64,000 nucleotides of DNA from positions 1 through 64,000 of the forward strand of contig NZ_SMTG01000002.1 of assembly GCF_004358165.1 (NCBI RefSeq), given 5' to 3'. A program made the translations under genes and the position numbers. Origin of the DNA: Luteimonas terrae (GTDB taxonomy: Bacteria > Pseudomonadota > Gammaproteobacteria > Xanthomonadales > Xanthomonadaceae). The notes under the pieces were generated by a model, which saw only the letters and a program-made list of their open reading frames with translations, did not search any database and was not told where the DNA came from. This document shows, piece after piece, positions 8,910 through 20,501 of this stretch (position 1 is the first letter of the stretch; every line of letters starts with the position of its first letter).

Positions 8910-9449
8910 ATGGCAAATGAACGCGAAAACCGCGGTCGCGATCGCAATCGCGACCGTGAGGAAATCGACGACGGCATGATCGAGAAGCTGATCACGGTCA
9001 ACCGTGTCAGCAAGACCGTCAAGGGCGGCCGCCAGTTCACCTTCACCGCGCTGACGGTCGTCGGCGACGGCAACGGCAAGGTCGGCTTCGGTTACGGCAA
9101 GGCGCGCGAAGTGCCGGTCGCGATCCAGAAGTCGATGGAGCAGGCCCGCAAGAACCAGAAGAGCGTCGACCTCAACGGCACCACCCTGTGGCACACCGTG
9201 AAGTCGCGCCACGGCGCCGCCAGCGTCTTCATGCAGCCGGCCTCCGAAGGTACCGGCGTGATCGCCGGTGGCGCGATGCGCGCCGTGCTCGAAGCCGTCG
9301 GCGTCAAGGACGTGCTGGCCAAGGCCGTGGGTTCGCGCAACCCGATCAACCTGGTGCGCGCCACGATCCGCGGCCTCGACGAGATGCACTCGCCGGCGCA
9401 GATCGCTGCCAAGCGCGGCAAGAAGCTCGAGGACATCACCAATGGCTAA
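8910..9449 (+). CDS. rpsE: 30S ribosomal protein S5
   Basis: Protein uS5 contributes to decoding fidelity and mRNA unwinding. The ATG at 8910 gives 179 residues beginning [18 protein letters not shown], a charged, low-complexity N-terminus ahead of the double-stranded RNA-binding-like domain ([20 protein letters not shown]). The in-frame ATG at 8826 adds sequence unlike the family and is rejected. The last eight bases overlap rpmD. Confidence 0.95.
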   Translation: MANERENRGRDRNRDREEIDDGMIEKLITVNRVSKTVKGGRQFTFTALTVVGDGNGKVGFGYGKAREVPVAIQKSMEQARKNQKSVDLNGTTLWHTVKSRHGAASVFMQPASEGTGVIAGGAMRAVLEAVGVKDVLAKAVGSRNPINLVRATIRGLDEMHSPAQIAAKRGKKLEDITNG

Positions 9450-9639
9450 GAACGAGAACGCCGGCGGCACCGTCAAGGTGCGTCTGGTCAAGGGCATGCG
9501 CGGCTCGCAGGCCAAGCACCGCCTGTCGGTGAAGGCGCTGGGCCTCAACAAGCTCAACGACGTGCGCGAACTGAAGGACAGCCCGCAGGTCCGTGGCCTG
9601 ATCAACAAGGTCCACTACCTGGTCCGGGTCGAGGAGTAA
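9442..9639 (+). CDS. rpmD: 50S ribosomal protein L30
   Basis: Protein uL30, a small ferredoxin-like-fold protein. The ATG at 9442 lies inside the end of rpsE, with GAGGA upstream, and gives 65 residues ([20 protein letters not shown] onward). This is slightly longer than the roughly 59 of E. coli because of a short N-terminal extension. The overlap implies coupled translation with S5. Confidence 0.94.
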   Translation: MAKNENAGGTVKVRLVKGMRGSQAKHRLSVKALGLNKLNDVRELKDSPQVRGLINKVHYLVRVEE

Positions 9640-9644
9640 TCGAT

Positions 9645-10079
9645 ATGAAGCTCAACACTCTCAAGCCCGCAGCGGGCGCCCGCACCGAGCGCGTCCGCGT
9701 CGGTCGCGGTATCGGTTCGGGCCTGGGCAAGACTGCCGGCCGCGGCCACAAGGGTTCGTTCGCGCGCGCCGGCAAGGGCAAGATCAAGGCCGGCTTCGAA
9801 GGCGGCCAGATGCCGCTGCGCAAGCGTCTGCCGAAGGTCGGTTTCCGCTCCAAGCTCAAGCTCGACACCGCCGAGGTGATGCTCTACCAGCTCGACAGGC
9901 TCGATGGCGACATCGACTTCGCCGCGCTGCGTGCCGCCAAGCTGGTGCCCAGCACCGCCAAGCGCGCGAAGATCGTCAAGAAGGGCGAGATCAGCAAGAA
10001 GCTCGTGCTCAAGGGCGTGCTGGCGACCGTCGGTGCCCGTGAGGCGATCGAAGCCGCTGGCGGCAAGGTCGAGGAGTAA
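9645..10079 (+). CDS. rplO: 50S ribosomal protein L15
   Basis: Protein uL15, a late assembly protein with an extended Gly/Arg-rich N-terminus. The 144-residue product starts [20 protein letters not shown] and shows the glycine-rich GRGHKG-like stretch and [21 protein letters not shown] precedes the ATG; secY follows after five bases. Confidence 0.97.
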   Translation: MKLNTLKPAAGARTERVRVGRGIGSGLGKTAGRGHKGSFARAGKGKIKAGFEGGQMPLRKRLPKVGFRSKLKLDTAEVMLYQLDRLDGDIDFAALRAAKLVPSTAKRAKIVKKGEISKKLVLKGVLATVGAREAIEAAGGKVEE

Positions 10080-10084
10080 GCCGG

Positions 10085-11455
10085 ATGTCGCGAAGCGGCA
10101 GCGCAATGGGTGGGGTCGGCGCCGGGCTCGGTAAGTTCACCGAGCTCCGCCAGCGCCTGCTGTTCGTGCTCGGTGCGTTGATCGTCTACCGCATCGGGTG
10201 CTTCATTCCGGTGCCGGGCGTCAATCCCGAGGCCATGCTGCAGCTGATGGAGCAGCAGGAAGGCACCATCGTGGACATGTTCAACATGTTCTCCGGTGGT
10301 GCGCTCTCGCGCTTCAGCCTGTTCGCGCTGAACGTGATCCCGTACATCTCCGCATCGATCGTCATGCAGCTGCTGGTGCAGGTGGTGCCGAGCCTGAAGG
10401 CCATCCAGAAGGAAGGCGAGTCGGGCCGTCGCCGGATCACCCAGTGGTCGCGCATCGGCGCGATTCCGCTGGCGATCTTCCAGTCGGCGGGCATCGCGGT
10501 GGCGCTGCAGAGCTCGGGTGCCAACAACGGCATTCCGGTCGTCTACGCGCCGGGCATGGGCTTCGTGCTGACCGCGATCGTCGCGCTCACCGCGGGCACC
10601 ATGTTCCTGGTGTGGCTGGGCGAGCAGGTGACCGAGCGCGGCATCGGCAACGGTGTGTCGCTGATCATCTTCGCCGGCATCGTGGCGGGTCTGCCGGGCG
10701 CCGTGCTGGGTACGTTCGACTCGCTGCGCAGCGGCGACATGAGCCCGATCGCGGCGATCCTGCTGGTGGCCGTTGTGCTGGCGGCGGTGTTCTTCGTGGT
10801 GTTCGTCGAGCGCGGCCAACGCCGCATCACGGTCAACTACGCACGCCGCCAGGGCGGTCGCAACGCGTACATGAACCAGAGCTCGTTCCTGCCGCTCAAG
10901 CTCAACATGGCAGGCGTGATTCCGGCGATCTTCGCGTCATCGATCATCATGTTCCCGGCGACGGTGACGACGTGGTTCGGCGAGGCGACGGCCTCGGGCG
11001 GCTGGCAGCAGACGCTGCAGCGCGTGGCCCAGGCGATCTCGCCCGGCGAGCCGCTGTACGTGCTGCTGTTCGCGGGTCTGATCGCGGGCTTCGCGTTCTT
11101 CTACACCGCGCTGGTGTTCAACAGCCAGGAAACGGCCGACAACCTGAAGAAGTCGGGCGCGCTGATTCCGGGCATCCGCCCGGGCAAGGCGACCGCCGAC
11201 TACATCGATGGTGTGCTGACCCGCCTTACGGCAGTCGGCGCGGCGTACCTGGTGCTGGTGTGTCTGCTGCCGGAGTTCATGCGTGCCGAGTTCGGCAGCT
11301 CCTTCCACTTCGGCGGCACCTCGCTGCTGATCGTGGTGGTGGTGATCATGGACTTCATCGCGCAGGTCCAGTCGCACCTGATGTCGCACCAGTACGAGAG
11401 CCTGCTCAAGAAGGCGAACCTGAAGGGTTCGCGCGGCGGCCTGACCGGTCGTTGA
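10085..11455 (+). CDS. secY: Protein translocase subunit SecY
   Basis: Central pore of the SecYEG translocon in the inner membrane. The 456-residue product has ten predicted membrane segments and the family signatures [10 protein letters not shown] near residue 40 and [17 protein letters not shown] near residues 186-202. The cytoplasmic loop [18 protein letters not shown] precedes TM7. GAGGAG precedes the ATG. It ends the spc operon; the hairpin at 11463-11486 follows, and rpmJ, often found here, is absent. Confidence 0.97.
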   Translation: MSRSGSAMGGVGAGLGKFTELRQRLLFVLGALIVYRIGCFIPVPGVNPEAMLQLMEQQEGTIVDMFNMFSGGALSRFSLFALNVIPYISASIVMQLLVQVVPSLKAIQKEGESGRRRITQWSRIGAIPLAIFQSAGIAVALQSSGANNGIPVVYAPGMGFVLTAIVALTAGTMFLVWLGEQVTERGIGNGVSLIIFAGIVAGLPGAVLGTFDSLRSGDMSPIAAILLVAVVLAAVFFVVFVERGQRRITVNYARRQGGRNAYMNQSSFLPLKLNMAGVIPAIFASSIIMFPATVTTWFGEATASGGWQQTLQRVAQAISPGEPLYVLLFAGLIAGFAFFYTALVFNSQETADNLKKSGALIPGIRPGKATADYIDGVLTRLTAVGAAYLVLVCLLPEFMRAEFGSSFHFGGTSLLIVVVVIMDFIAQVQSHLMSHQYESLLKKANLKGSRGGLTGR

Positions 11456-11462
11456 TGATGTG

Positions 11463-11486
11463 CCGGACGGCCTGACGGCCGTCCGG
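11463..11486 (+). terminator. Hairpin after secY
   Basis: A perfect 10-bp stem (CCGGACGGCC, 11463-11472, with 11477-11486) and TGAC loop begin eight bases after the secY stop, followed by TCCTGTTT. Probably a full or partial terminator at the end of the spc operon. Confidence 0.7.
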
Positions 11487-11839
11487 TCCTGTTTCCCGCG
11501 GCACGGGCACTCCCCGTGTCGCATCGCGCCACCGGCAGGTGGTGCACGAAATCCGGACGAATGCGCCGGATTTCAGATGGGCGACTCGCGCGGCGGTCTC
11601 GTGCGCGGGTGGTCCAGGAAGATCCGGGCGCCAGAGTAGCGCGCGGGGCAGGCGAGGGGATCCGTCCTTTCGCATTGCCGGTCCTGGACTGTCGCCGGAG
11701 CATGGGCACGCTCCCCATGCCGGGTCTGCTGGCGCCTCGGCGCCGTGGACTTCCCGAAACAACGAGGCCCTGCTATCATTTCTTGTTCCCTATTTGCCGG
11801 GATTGACCCCCTGGCAGCAAACCAGTTGGAGATCCGCGC
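11487..11839 (+). promoter_or_regulatory. secY-rpsM intergenic region with candidate alpha-operon promoter
   Basis: This 353-base stretch has no supported gene. TGCTATCATT contains an extended -10 (TATCAT, 11774-11779) with only a weak -35 (TTCCCG, 11751-11756, spacing 17). A start near 11786 would leave a leader of about 54 bases before rpsM, the place where S4 represses the alpha operon in E. coli. No reading frame resembling rpmJ was found. Confidence 0.4.
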
Positions 11840-12196
11840 ATGGCGCGTATTGCAGGTGTGAACCTGCCTGCCCAGAAGCATGTCTGGGTTGGGCTTCAGA
11901 GCATCTACGGCATCGGCCGTACCCGTTCGAAGAAGGTCTGCGAAGCCGCAGGCGTCGATTCGACCACCAAGATCCGCGACCTGTCCGAGCCGGAAGTCGA
12001 GCGCCTGCGCTCGGAAGTCGGCAAGTACGTCGTCGAAGGCGACCTTCGCCGTGAGATCGGCATGGCCATCAAGCGTCTGATGGACCTGTCGTGCTATCGC
12101 GGCCTGCGTCACCGTCGCGGCCTCCCGCTGCGTGGCCAGCGCACCCGGACCAATGCCCGCACCCGCAAGGGTCCGCGCAAGGCCATCAAGAAGTAA
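11840..12196 (+). CDS. rpsM: 30S ribosomal protein S13
   Basis: Protein uS13 of the 30S head, touching the P-site tRNA and forming bridges to L5. The 118-residue product starts [20 protein letters not shown] and ends with the basic tail [22 protein letters not shown] precedes the ATG. It is the first gene of the alpha operon. Confidence 0.97.
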   Translation: MARIAGVNLPAQKHVWVGLQSIYGIGRTRSKKVCEAAGVDSTTKIRDLSEPEVERLRSEVGKYVVEGDLRREIGMAIKRLMDLSCYRGLRHRRGLPLRGQRTRTNARTRKGPRKAIKK

Positions 12197-12208
12197 GGAG
12201 CGCAGACC

Positions 12209-12598
12209 ATGGCCAAGCCCGCAGCAAAGACCAAGAAGAAGATCAAGCGCGTCGTCACCGACGGCATCGCCCACGTCCACGCTTCGTTCAACAACACGAT
12301 CATCACGATCACCGACCGCCAGGGCAACGCGCTCTCGTGGGCGACTTCCGGTGGCGCGGGTTTCCGCGGCTCGCGCAAGTCGACCCCGTTCGCCGCCCAG
12401 GTTGCCGCCGAAAAGGCCGGCAAGGTCGCCCTCGAGTACGGCGTGAAGTCGCTCGAAGTGCGCATCAAGGGCCCGGGTCCGGGACGTGAGTCGGCCGTGC
12501 GTTCGTTGAACAACGTCGGCTACAAGATCATCAACATCATCGACGTGACGCCCATCCCGCACAACGGGTGCCGTCCGCCGAAGAAGCGTCGCGTCTAA
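12209..12598 (+). CDS. rpsK: 30S ribosomal protein S11
   Basis: Protein uS11 of the platform, near the E site. The 129-residue product contains the signature [20 protein letters not shown] and ends [14 protein letters not shown], as expected. AAGGAG precedes the ATG; it is 12 bases after rpsM. Confidence 0.97.
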   Translation: MAKPAAKTKKKIKRVVTDGIAHVHASFNNTIITITDRQGNALSWATSGGAGFRGSRKSTPFAAQVAAEKAGKVALEYGVKSLEVRIKGPGPGRESAVRSLNNVGYKIINIIDVTPIPHNGCRPPKKRRV

Positions 12599-12612
12599 AG
12601 GAGCGATAAGAA

Positions 12613-13248
12613 ATGGCTCGTTATATCGGTCCTACCTGTAAGCTCGCGCGCCGCGAAGGCGCCGACCTGTCCCTCAAGAGCCCGACCCGCGCGCTCGACT
12701 CGAAGTGCAAGCTGGAGCAGAAGCCCGGCCAGCACGGTGCCGGTACCGGCGCGCGTCGCAGCAAGCTGTCGGACTACGCCACCCAGCTGCGCGAGAAGCA
12801 GAAGGTCAAGCGTACCTACGGTCTGCTGGAACGCCAGTTCCGCAACTACTACAAGAAGGCGTCGAACAAGAAGGGCAACACGGGTGAAAACCTGCTGCAG
12901 CTCCTCGAGACGCGTCTCGACAACGTCATCTACCGTATGGGCTTCGCGGTGACCCGTCCGGCCGCGCGCCAGCTGGTGTCGCACCGTGGCGTGACGGTCA
13001 ATGGCCAGTCGGTCAACCTGCCGTCCTACCAGGTCAAGGCGGGCGACGCGATCGCGCTGTCGGAGAAGGCACAGAAGCAGCTCCGCGTGCAGGAAGCGCT
13101 GACCGTGTGGTCGACGATGGACCTGTCGCCGTCGTGGGTCGAGGTCGACTCGAAGGCATTCAGCGGTGTGTTCAAGGCGGTCCCCGATCGTGGCGACCTG
13201 CCGGCTGACATCAACGAAGCGCTGATCGTCGAGCTGTACTCGAAGTAA
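12613..13248 (+). CDS. rpsD: 30S ribosomal protein S4
   Basis: Protein uS4, an assembly initiator, part of the mRNA entry helicase, and the autogenous repressor of the alpha operon in E. coli. The 211-residue product starts [16 protein letters not shown] and carries an S4 RNA-binding domain ([20 protein letters not shown], from about residue 99). It has one cysteine near the N-terminus rather than a four-cysteine zinc site. AAAGGAG precedes the ATG. Confidence 0.97.
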   Translation: MARYIGPTCKLARREGADLSLKSPTRALDSKCKLEQKPGQHGAGTGARRSKLSDYATQLREKQKVKRTYGLLERQFRNYYKKASNKKGNTGENLLQLLETRLDNVIYRMGFAVTRPAARQLVSHRGVTVNGQSVNLPSYQVKAGDAIALSEKAQKQLRVQEALTVWSTMDLSPSWVEVDSKAFSGVFKAVPDRGDLPADINEALIVELYSK

Positions 13249-13304
13249 TTCAACCAGGTGTCGCCGCACCCATACGTGCGGCGATCCTCAGGAGACACAC
13301 ACAC

Positions 13305-14303
13305 ATGACGGCAACCGCCAACCAGGTCCTGCGTCCGCGCGGCCCGCAGATCGAACGTCTCGCGGGCAACCGCGCGAAGGTCGTGATCGAGCCGCTGGAG
13401 CGCGGGTACGGGCACACGCTGGGCAACGCCCTGCGTCGCGTGCTGCTGTCGTCGATTCCGGGCTTCGCGATCACCGAAGTCGAGATCGACGGCGTGCTGC
13501 ACGAGTACAGCACCATCGAGGGTCTGCAGGAGGACGTGCTGGAAGTCCTGCTGAATCTCAAGGACGTCGCCATCCGCATGGGTACCGGCGAGAGCTCCAC
13601 GCTGTCGCTGTCGAAGTCGGGTCCGGGCGTCGTCACCGCCGCCGACATCAAGACCGACCACAACGTCGAGATCCTCAACGGCGAGCACGTGATCTGCCAT
13701 CTGACCAAGGATGCGTCGATCAACATGCGTCTGAAGATCGAGCGTGGTTTCGGCTACCAGCCGGCCGCCGCGCGTCGTCGTCCGGACGAGGAGACCCGCG
13801 CCATCGGTCGCCTGATGCTGGACGCGTCGTTCTCGCCGGTCCGCCGCGTGGCCTATGAGGTCGAGGCGGCCCGCGTCGAACAGCGCACCGACCTCGACAA
13901 GCTGGTCCTGGACATCGAGACCAACGGCACGATCGATGCCGAGGAAGCCGTGCGCACCGCCGCCGACATCCTCACCGACCAGCTGTCGGTGTTCGGCGAC
14001 TTCACGCACCGCGACCGCGGCGCGGCGAAGCCGCAGGCCCCGGGCGTCGACCCGATCCTGCTGCGTCCGATCGATGATCTGGAGCTGACGGTGCGTTCGG
14101 CCAACTGCCTGAAGGCCGAGAGCATCTACTACATCGGCGACCTGATCCAGAAGACCGAAGTCGAACTGCTCAAGACCCCGAACCTCGGCAAGAAGTCGCT
14201 GACCGAGATCAAGGAAGTCCTGGCGCAGCGCGGCCTCGCGCTCGGCATGAAGCTCGAGAACTGGCCGCCGGTCGGCGTGTCGGCTCACGGCATGCTGGGC
14301 TGA
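13305..14303 (+). CDS. rpoA: RNA polymerase alpha subunit
   Basis: Assembly platform of RNA polymerase. The 332-residue product has the N-terminal dimerisation domain ([20 protein letters not shown] around residues 28-47) and, after a flexible linker near residue 245, the C-terminal domain that binds UP elements and activators ([20 protein letters not shown] and [19 protein letters not shown]). AGGAG precedes the ATG. It sits between rpsD and rplQ as usual. Confidence 0.98.
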   Translation: MTATANQVLRPRGPQIERLAGNRAKVVIEPLERGYGHTLGNALRRVLLSSIPGFAITEVEIDGVLHEYSTIEGLQEDVLEVLLNLKDVAIRMGTGESSTLSLSKSGPGVVTAADIKTDHNVEILNGEHVICHLTKDASINMRLKIERGFGYQPAAARRRPDEETRAIGRLMLDASFSPVRRVAYEVEAARVEQRTDLDKLVLDIETNGTIDAEEAVRTAADILTDQLSVFGDFTHRDRGAAKPQAPGVDPILLRPIDDLELTVRSANCLKAESIYYIGDLIQKTEVELLKTPNLGKKSLTEIKEVLAQRGLALGMKLENWPPVGVSAHGMLG

Positions 14304-14315
14304 TGCAACACGGAG

Positions 14316-14337
14316 GGCGCGTCTTTCGGGACGCGCC
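14316..14337 (+). other. Hairpin between rpoA and rplQ
   Basis: An 8-bp perfect stem GGCGCGTC (14316-14323) pairs with 14330-14337, with TTCC rather than a T-run downstream. It lies 13 bases after the rpoA stop in a 183-base spacer and may be a processing site or partial terminator that lowers rplQ relative to rpoA. Confidence 0.45.
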
Positions 14338-14486
14338 TTCCGCATATCGCCAGACGGGCTTCGAGGCCCGCGGCGATCGCCGGTGACGGATCACCGGTTT
14401 TTCGGACCATCCGCAGTCCAAGTTCCACCGCCAGGACGGCGACAAGGCACCACACAGACCCATCATTTCCCAGAAGGATCCATCCC

Positions 14487-14867
14487 ATGCGCCACCAGAA
14501 AGCCGGTCGCAAGTTCAACCGCACCAGCGCCCATCGCGAAGCGATGTTCCGCAACATGGCCGCTTCGCTGATCAAGAGCGAGCTGATCAAGACCACCCTG
14601 CCGAAGGCCAAGGAACTGCGCCGCGTCGCGGAGCCGCTGATCACCCTCGGCAAGATCGACAGCGTCGCCAACCGTCGCCTGGCCTTCGCGCGTCTGCGCG
14701 ACAAGGAAGCCGTCGGCACGCTGTTCACCACCGTCGGCCCGCGCTACGCCGCGCGTCCGGGTGGTTACCTGCGCATCCTCAAGTGCGGCTTCCGTGCCGG
14801 CGACAACGCGCCGATGGCGTACGTCGAGCTGGTCGATCGCCCGCAGGCGTCCGTCGACGCCGAGTAA
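14487..14867 (+). CDS. rplQ: 50S ribosomal protein L17
   Basis: Protein bL17 near the tunnel exit. The 126-residue product starts [20 protein letters not shown], the family hallmark, and ends after [26 protein letters not shown] precedes the ATG. Last gene of the alpha operon; the strong terminator at 14918-14954 follows. Confidence 0.97.
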   Translation: MRHQKAGRKFNRTSAHREAMFRNMAASLIKSELIKTTLPKAKELRRVAEPLITLGKIDSVANRRLAFARLRDKEAVGTLFTTVGPRYAARPGGYLRILKCGFRAGDNAPMAYVELVDRPQASVDAE

Positions 14868-14917
14868 TCGCATCCGTGGCGACCTTCGCCCCGCGCGAAG
14901 GTTCCCGTTACCGATGG

Positions 14918-14954
14918 AACAGAACCCCGGCCCAGGCCGGGGTTTCTGTTTTGG
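14918..14954 (+). terminator. Intrinsic terminator of the alpha operon
   Basis: A near-perfect palindrome: AACAGAA and CCCCGGCC on the left pair with GGCCGGGG and TTTCTGTT on the right, with a two-base loop and a run of T residues. It closes the whole ribosomal protein cluster. Confidence 0.9.
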
Positions 14955-14966
14955 GCGGACGCACCG

Positions 14967-14972
14967 GATAAT
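14967..14972 (+). promoter_or_regulatory. Candidate -10 element of dsbB
   Basis: GATAAT lies 27 bases before the dsbB ATG, just after the alpha-operon terminator. No convincing -35 is seen, and no ribosome-binding sequence precedes dsbB, so the transcript would have a short, poorly marked leader. Confidence 0.3.
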
Positions 14973-14999
14973 CGCCCGATTCCCATTGCCGGTCTGCCC

Positions 15000-15500
15000 A
15001 TGAACCCTCTCCGCTGGTCGTTCCGCACGTTGATGCTCGGCGGCGCCGTCGCCTGTTTCGCGTTGATCGGGTTCGCGATCTATTCGCAGCTGCAATGGGG
15101 GCTCGAGCCCTGTCCGCTGTGCATCTTCCAGCGCCTTGCCTTCGCCGCGCTCGGTCTGGTGCTGCTGGTCGCCGGCATCCACGCGCCACGCGGGCGCGGT
15201 GGGCGCACGACCTACGGGCTGCTCGGCTTCGCCGCTGCGGCCGTCGGCGTGGGCATCGCCGGGCGGCACGTCTGGTTGCAGATGCATCCGCCGGGCTTCG
15301 CGACCTGCGGTGCACCGTTCGCCTTCATGCGCGAGACGATGGACACGCCGACGCTGATCCAGAAGGTGCTGACCGGTTCGGGCGACTGCGGCACCGTCGA
15401 CTGGACCTTCCTCGGCCTGTCGATGCCGGCCTGGAGTCTGGTGTGGTTCCTGCTGCTGGCAGCGGTGGCCCTCTTCGCAGGCCTGCGCACGCGCCGCTGA
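15000..15500 (+). CDS. dsbB: Disulfide bond formation protein DsbB
   Basis: Inner-membrane quinone reductase that reoxidises periplasmic DsbA. The 166-residue product has four predicted membrane segments, the first periplasmic active-site pair in PCPLCIFQR (around residues 38-41) and a second cysteine pair in the later periplasmic loop (GFATCGAPF and GSGDCGTVDW). Length is typical. No dsbA is adjacent. It is separated from the ribosomal cluster by a terminator, so it is a separate transcription unit. Confidence 0.95.
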   Translation: MNPLRWSFRTLMLGGAVACFALIGFAIYSQLQWGLEPCPLCIFQRLAFAALGLVLLVAGIHAPRGRGGRTTYGLLGFAAAAVGVGIAGRHVWLQMHPPGFATCGAPFAFMRETMDTPTLIQKVLTGSGDCGTVDWTFLGLSMPAWSLVWFLLLAAVALFAGLRTRR

Positions 15501-15567
15501 GCGCTCGCCCGCGTTTTGACGCGCTGCCGCAAACTGCGATGATGGCGGCCCGCAAGAGGAGCCCCCC

Positions 15568-16962
15568 ATGTCGTCGTCGATCGAACGCAGCCTGCATCCC
15601 GTGAACCTGCCCGCGGGCTGGGCACCGGAAAGCTGGCGCACGCGCCCGGCCAAGCAGTTGCCGACGTATCCCGACCAGGCTGCGCTGGCGGCTGTGCAGG
15701 ACGAATTGCGTGCGCTGCCGCCGCTGGTGACCTCGTGGGAAATCATGAGTCTCAAGCAGCAACTGGCCGATGCGCAGGAGGGCAGGCGCTTCCTGCTGCA
15801 GGGCGGCGACTGTGCGGAGAGTTTCGCCGACTGCACCTCGGACGTGATCTCCAACCGGCTCAAGGTGCTGCTGCAGATGAGCCTGGTGCTGGTGCACGGC
15901 ATGCGTCTGCCGGTGGTGCGCGTGGGCCGCTTCGCCGGCCAGTACGCCAAGCCGCGTTCGGCCGACACCGAGACGCGCGATGGGGTGACCCTGCCGTGCT
16001 ATCGCGGTGACGTGGTCAACGCGCCGGCATTCACGCCCGAGGCGCGCACGCCCGACCCGCGGCGCATGGTCAAGGCGCATGCGCGTTCGGCGATGACGAT
16101 GAATTTCGTGCGTTCGCTGATCGACGGCGGCTTCGCCGACCTGCATCACCCCGAGTACTGGGGACTGGAATGGGTCGGCGAATCGCCACTGGCCGAGGAA
16201 TACCAGCGTATGGTCTCCGGCCTCGGCGATGCAGTCCGTTTCATGGAAACGCTGGCCGGCACGCAGGTGCACAACCTCAACCGTGTCGACTTCTACACCT
16301 CGCACGAAGCGCTGCTGCTGCCCTACGAAGAGGCGCAGACGCGCCAGGTGCCGCGCCAGTGGGGCTGGTTCAATCTCAGCACGCATTTTCCGTGGATTGG
16401 CGTGCGTACCGCCGCGCTCGACGGTGCGCATGTGGAGTACTTCCGGGGCCTGCGCAATCCGATCGGCGTCAAGGTCGGTCCGACGTCGACGCCCGACGAA
16501 CTGCTGCGCCTGATCGACCTGCTCAATCCCGACGACGAGCCCGGCCGCCTGAGCCTGATCCATCGCATGGGGGCGACGCAGATCGCCGAGCGTCTGCCGG
16601 CTTTGCTGGAGGCCGTGAAGCGCTCCGGCCGCCGCGTGCTGTGGATCTGCGATCCGATGCACGGCAACACCGAGTCGACCAGCAACGGCTTCAAGACCCG
16701 CCGCTTCGAGAACATCCGCAGCGAGATCGAGCAGGCCTTCGATCTGCATGCCGCGGCCGGTACACGCCTGGGCGGCGTGCATCTGGAGCTGACCGGCGAG
16801 GACGTCACCGAGTGCATGGGCGGCGCGCGCGCGCTGACCGAGGTCGATCTCGAGCGCGCCTACAAAAGTCAGGTCGATCCGCGCCTCAACTACGAGCAGG
16901 CGCTGGAAACGGCGATGCTGATCGTGCGCAAGCAGGCGCAGGTCGGTCGCGCGGTGGGATGA
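15568..16962 (+). CDS. Class II 3-deoxy-7-phosphoheptulonate synthase
   Basis: First enzyme of the shikimate pathway, condensing phosphoenolpyruvate and erythrose 4-phosphate to DAHP. The 464-residue product is the plant-like class II type, not the AroF/G/H type: it has LLQGGDCAESFADC (residues 77-90), RVGRFAGQYAKPRS, GFADLHHPEYWGL and the metal/substrate region GGVHLELTGEDVTECMGG. GAGGAG precedes the ATG. dsbB lies 67 bases upstream on the same strand and could be cotranscribed. Class II enzymes in other bacteria serve either general aromatic or secondary-metabolite pathways; with no cluster around it, a housekeeping role is likelier. Confidence 0.95.
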   Translation: MSSSIERSLHPVNLPAGWAPESWRTRPAKQLPTYPDQAALAAVQDELRALPPLVTSWEIMSLKQQLADAQEGRRFLLQGGDCAESFADCTSDVISNRLKVLLQMSLVLVHGMRLPVVRVGRFAGQYAKPRSADTETRDGVTLPCYRGDVVNAPAFTPEARTPDPRRMVKAHARSAMTMNFVRSLIDGGFADLHHPEYWGLEWVGESPLAEEYQRMVSGLGDAVRFMETLAGTQVHNLNRVDFYTSHEALLLPYEEAQTRQVPRQWGWFNLSTHFPWIGVRTAALDGAHVEYFRGLRNPIGVKVGPTSTPDELLRLIDLLNPDDEPGRLSLIHRMGATQIAERLPALLEAVKRSGRRVLWICDPMHGNTESTSNGFKTRRFENIRSEIEQAFDLHAAAGTRLGGVHLELTGEDVTECMGGARALTEVDLERAYKSQVDPRLNYEQALETAMLIVRKQAQVGRAVG

Positions 16963-17626
16963 GTCGGCTTGGCGGCTGCGTGGGGGCATGTCTCGATAGA
17001 GAGATGTCGTACCGGGAAGCGTCTGCTGCTGCCTAGGAAAGTTTCACAGGAGCTTTCGGTTGTGCTTGCACCTGAGCTCGGCTTCGGAAGCAGCGTTGCG
17101 CCGGCCGGGGGTTACTTCTCGGCTCGGCAGCACGCGTTGCTGCGCAACGCTCCCCCGGCCCGGCGAAGCACGCCGGGCGTTCGCAACGACTGCGCGGCAG
17201 TACCGCGCGAGCAGTCGCTGCTCACCCATGCCTGACTCGCCGCCGCGGGCCATCCATGGCCCGCTCTCCGCAACCCCCGGCCGACACAACGCGCCGCGGC
17301 TCTGAGGCCGCCACTTCTATCGGAGAAGTGGTGCGCGACCTCGACGAAGGCATCGTCTTGAAGATCGCGGCAGCGGACTGGCGGCCGGTGGCCGCGCCCG
17401 GCACGCCATCGATGGCGCGCGTCCGAGTCAAGGCAGGGTGGCTGAGGACTGCTTGCGCGGCACTGCCGCGCGTCCTCAAGAACGCCCGGCGCGCTGCGCC
17501 GGGCCGGACCGCGAAGCGGCTTGACCGGAGGAAAAGCGGCTTCCGGTCGGCAGGCCGATGCCAGTCCGAAGTCGCGGTGCTTCGGCGCCTAGACGCCCGA
17601 AATCAGATTGCGTAGTGCGTGCAGCC
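16963..17626. other. 664-base gene-free stretch containing a long imperfect inverted repeat
   Basis: No reading frame here shows a convincing protein family or a ribosome-binding sequence. The stretch is dominated by hairpin-forming sequence, described separately at 17155-17507. It ends at the 3' end of the convergent DUF2127 gene, and no obvious T-run terminator is visible for either neighbour. Confidence 0.6.
17155..17507. repeat. Long imperfect inverted repeat (about 105-base arms)
   Basis: The left arm 17155-17261 and right arm 17404-17507 are inverted, imperfect copies. Matching pieces, outside to inside: GGCCCGGCG...CGCCGGGCGTTC (17157-17182) against 17480-17505; the ACTGC...GCGCGG block (17188-17216) against 17447-17474; CTCACCC...GACTCG (17221-17239) against 17424-17446; and GGCCATCCATGGCC (17248-17261) against CGCCATCGATGGCG (17404-17417). 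A small perfect hairpin CCACTTCT / AGAAGTGG (17311-17331) lies in the middle. This looks like a degenerate non-autonomous mobile element or a highly structured RNA; neither can be shown here. Confidence 0.55.
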
Positions 17627-18085
17627 TCAGCCGCCCGCACGTCGCCGGTACAGATCGCGCGCCAGTACCAGCACGATCAGCAGGTTGAGCAGAAACACGC
17701 CCCAGGTCAGCCAGTCGGGGTGGTGCCACAACGCATAGATCTCGAAGGGCAGATAGGCGGCGGCGCCGATGACGCCGAGCCACGAGGCCCAGGCGCGGTG
17801 CCACCACAGGCCCCAGCCCTCGAGCAGGCGCATGCCGGCGTAGACCAGCGCGACGGCGATCGCGATGTGCAGCGTCTGCGGAGTGATCGCATCGAGCAGG
17901 TCCGTGCCGAAGCGGTCGGCGTCCGCGCCGAAGCGCGTGAGCACGCGCTCGACCTGGTGCTGCAGCGCATCGGGCCCGATCGCCGCAAGACCGCCGGCGA
18001 CGAGCAGGGCGATGGCGCCCTTGCCGGCCTCGAACAGTGCGATCGCGCGCAGGCCGTTGTGTGCGGATGTGGGCTCGTCGGTCAT
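17627..18085 (-). CDS. DUF2127 family membrane protein
   Basis: Small inner-membrane protein of unknown function. The 152-residue product from the ATG at 18085 (MTDEPTSAHNGLRAIALFEA) shows four hydrophobic segments and the LRAIALFEAGKGAIALLV start and LPFEIYALWHHPDWLTWGVF region characteristic of DUF2127. The start is chosen because it overlaps the thpR stop in an ATGA junction; a longer frame to 18142 lies inside thpR. Third gene of a typA-thpR-DUF2127 operon. No function is proposed. Confidence 0.75.
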   Translation of the reverse strand: MTDEPTSAHNGLRAIALFEAGKGAIALLVAGGLAAIGPDALQHQVERVLTRFGADADRFGTDLLDAITPQTLHIAIAVALVYAGMRLLEGWGLWWHRAWASWLGVIGAAAYLPFEIYALWHHPDWLTWGVFLLNLLIVLVLARDLYRRRAGG

Positions 18086-18665
18086 CGGAACAACGCGTCC
18101 TGGCGGGGCGGCGGGGGCAGGGCGGCGCCGGTCAATGGCCACTGGCCGACGACTTCGTAGCGGCCACCGGGATTGAACAGCAGCTCGAAGCTGTCGACCA
18201 TCAACGGCCCGATGCCGCAGTCCACCGTGTCGAGCCAGGGCTGCGCATCGAGCCCCTTCGGCAGAAAGGCCAGCGTCACGTGCGGCTGGCGCGTGACCTC
18301 TTCGGGCGTGATGCCGCAGCGGCGGATCGCGTCACGTGTCGCGTCGCACATCGCCTGCAGGGCAGGGCAATCGTGCGGCAGGGCGACGACGGCGCCGGAC
18401 CGCCGCCAGTAGACGAGACGGTCGAGGGTGAAGGTGTGCGACGGGATACGCGCCGCGGCCGCGGCGAATGCGTCGAGCACGGCTGGCGTCGCCAGGTGAC
18501 CGACGTCGTGGCCGATGAAGCAGAGCGTGGCGTGCCACTGGTCGGCGCGCCGCACTTGCAAAGAAGGCGCGTCCGATGGACGCGCCTCCTGCAGGCGTTG
18601 CGACAGCGTCGCGAACGCCGCCCGACCGGCGGCGTCGGGCCGCCACGCCGGGAACAGCGCCTGGC

Positions 18666-18669
<4 letters not shown>
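18082..18669 (-). CDS. thpR: RNA 2',3'-cyclic phosphodiesterase (2H superfamily)
   Basis: LigT/ThpR family enzyme that opens 2',3'-cyclic phosphates on RNA ends. The 195-residue product carries the two catalytic HxT motifs, WHATLCFIG (His46, Thr48) and PHVTLAFLP (His130, Thr132), in the correct spacing. The start is a GTG whose bases overlap the typA stop (GTGA), and its own stop overlaps the next gene (ATGA), so all three genes are tightly coupled. The pairing with typA suggests a role in RNA or stress metabolism, but that is an inference from position. Confidence 0.85.

Positions 18670-20501
<1,832 letters not shown>

Noticed and set aside
11456-11839. rpmJ between secY and rpsM
   Set aside because: No frame with the short, basic, cysteine/histidine-containing L36 pattern could be found.
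16963-17626. Protein-coding gene in the dsbB-side gap
   Set aside because: Available frames are short, lack ribosome-binding sequences and follow the inverted-repeat structure rather than a protein pattern.
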